NCBI GenBank assembly: GCA_020355325.1 | Contig: CP070664.1 | Coordinates: 1,147,538 to 1,199,992, forward strand | Length of the DNA stretch: 52,455 nucleotides | Direction: 5' to 3' | From: Caldifarciminota bacterium | Lineage (GTDB): Bacteria; Hydrothermota; Tepidihabitantia; SM23-42 | Shown here: positions 52,269 through 52,455 of the stretch, piece after piece | How positions within the stretch are numbered: position 1 is the stretch's first letter | How the letters are laid out: every line of letters starts with the position of its first letter | Translations under genes and position numbers: made by a program | Notes under the pieces: model-generated | Seen by the model: only the letters and a program-made list of their open reading frames with translations | Database searches by the model: none | What the model was told of the DNA's origin: nothing

Positions 52269-52455
52269 TCAGGCGTGTCTGTCACGCAACAGGGATAGCA
52301 GAAATGTGCGAATGCGCAGTGCTGTTTCGCACCAGGTTGGAAATGCGGCATAGTGCCGATGCGCGGCGAGGCTCATTGTAACCAGGCGTTTATCATCGTG
52401 AAGCAACAGACGCAGAAAGTGTGCAAGAGAAGAACTGTCGTCGGGTTCGACGAGG
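52269..52455 (-). CDS. Glycosyltransferase family 4-like, C-terminal 61 residues (cut by window edge)
   Basis: An open frame entering from the right edge ends at TGA 52269-52271. It reads LVEPDDSSSLAHFLRLLLHDDKRLVTMSL, then FPTWCETALRIRTFLLSLL. This is the C-terminal pattern of GT-B glycosyltransferases: the sugar-nucleotide loop 'E/P-x-D...LA..I..LL.D', then 'F.TW....' at the end. Only the tail is visible, so the donor and acceptor are unknown. The photolyase promoter begins within 10 nt of its stop. Confidence 0.6.
   Translation of the reverse strand, partial: LVEPDDSSSLAHFLRLLLHDDKRLVTMSLAAHRHYAAFPTWCETALRIRTFLLSLLRDRHA

Noticed and set aside
1..52455. Possible CRISPR arrays, tRNA or rRNA genes, prophage or transposase genes.
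   Set aside because: I looked for regularly spaced direct repeats, cloverleaf ends and transposase motifs and found none that hold; the only tandem repeats are the 43-bp and 8-bp ones listed.

Overview
The window reads as a piece of a Gram-negative, low-to-moderate GC bacterial chromosome from a little-studied phylum. The combination of an MreBCD/RodA wall cluster, a TonB-dependent receptor, a PorV/PorQ-like protein, gingipain-type (C25) peptidases and several secreted proteins with a 'PNP...SGR...G.Y' C-terminal sorting-like domain resembles candidate division WOR-3 (Stahlbacteria) and related Fibrobacteres-Chlorobi-Bacteroidetes-like lineages. That placement is inference from gene content, not from a marker tree. 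I recognise 41 protein genes (two cut by the window edges) and no rRNA, tRNA, CRISPR array or transposase.

Layout. 1-9390 (minus): mreB-mreC-mreD-mrdA-rodA, then a lipoprotein, two tandem PilT-type ATPases and the start of recG. mrdA (PBP2) carries an in-frame TAG just before its KTGT motif. 9620-10409 (plus): a 57-residue basic protein, an FmdB zinc ribbon and an HU-like protein. 10661-19233 (plus): TonB-dependent receptor, large secreted FN3 protein, PorV-like protein, a Tat-signal protein of unknown function and a secreted LamG-like protein. 19292-31300: two C25 peptidases, a UvrD-type helicase, a class V aminotransferase, a GAF-GGDEF protein translationally coupled to the larger peptidase, and Lnt. 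31535-36605: glutamine synthetase, branched-chain aminotransferase, RpiB, a UPF0282 metallo-hydrolase, a cluster of three perfect DnaA boxes (possible replication origin) and an orphan MoxR. 36834-41050 (minus): a serine-type module (class V aminotransferase, SerA, DUF1015) and YjbQ. 41176-52455: a second GAF-GGDEF protein, a coiled-coil lipoprotein, FtsK, two secreted proteins, a DUF362/ferredoxin protein, a GAF-HD-GYP phosphodiesterase, a class II photolyase and the tail of a glycosyltransferase.

Themes. Cell envelope and secretion dominate (Rod system, Lnt, TonB receptor, PorV, Tat and sorting-domain proteins). Cyclic-di-GMP signalling is well represented (two GGDEF proteins and one HD-GYP protein, all GAF-regulated), and PilT motors suggest type IV pili. 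Promoters can be read by eye: fourteen near-consensus TTGAC(A/T) / TATAAT pairs share a spacer of exactly 16 bp, and many -10 boxes lie only 5-13 nt from the start codon with no Shine-Dalgarno, so many first genes are probably leaderless while internal genes carry GGAGG.
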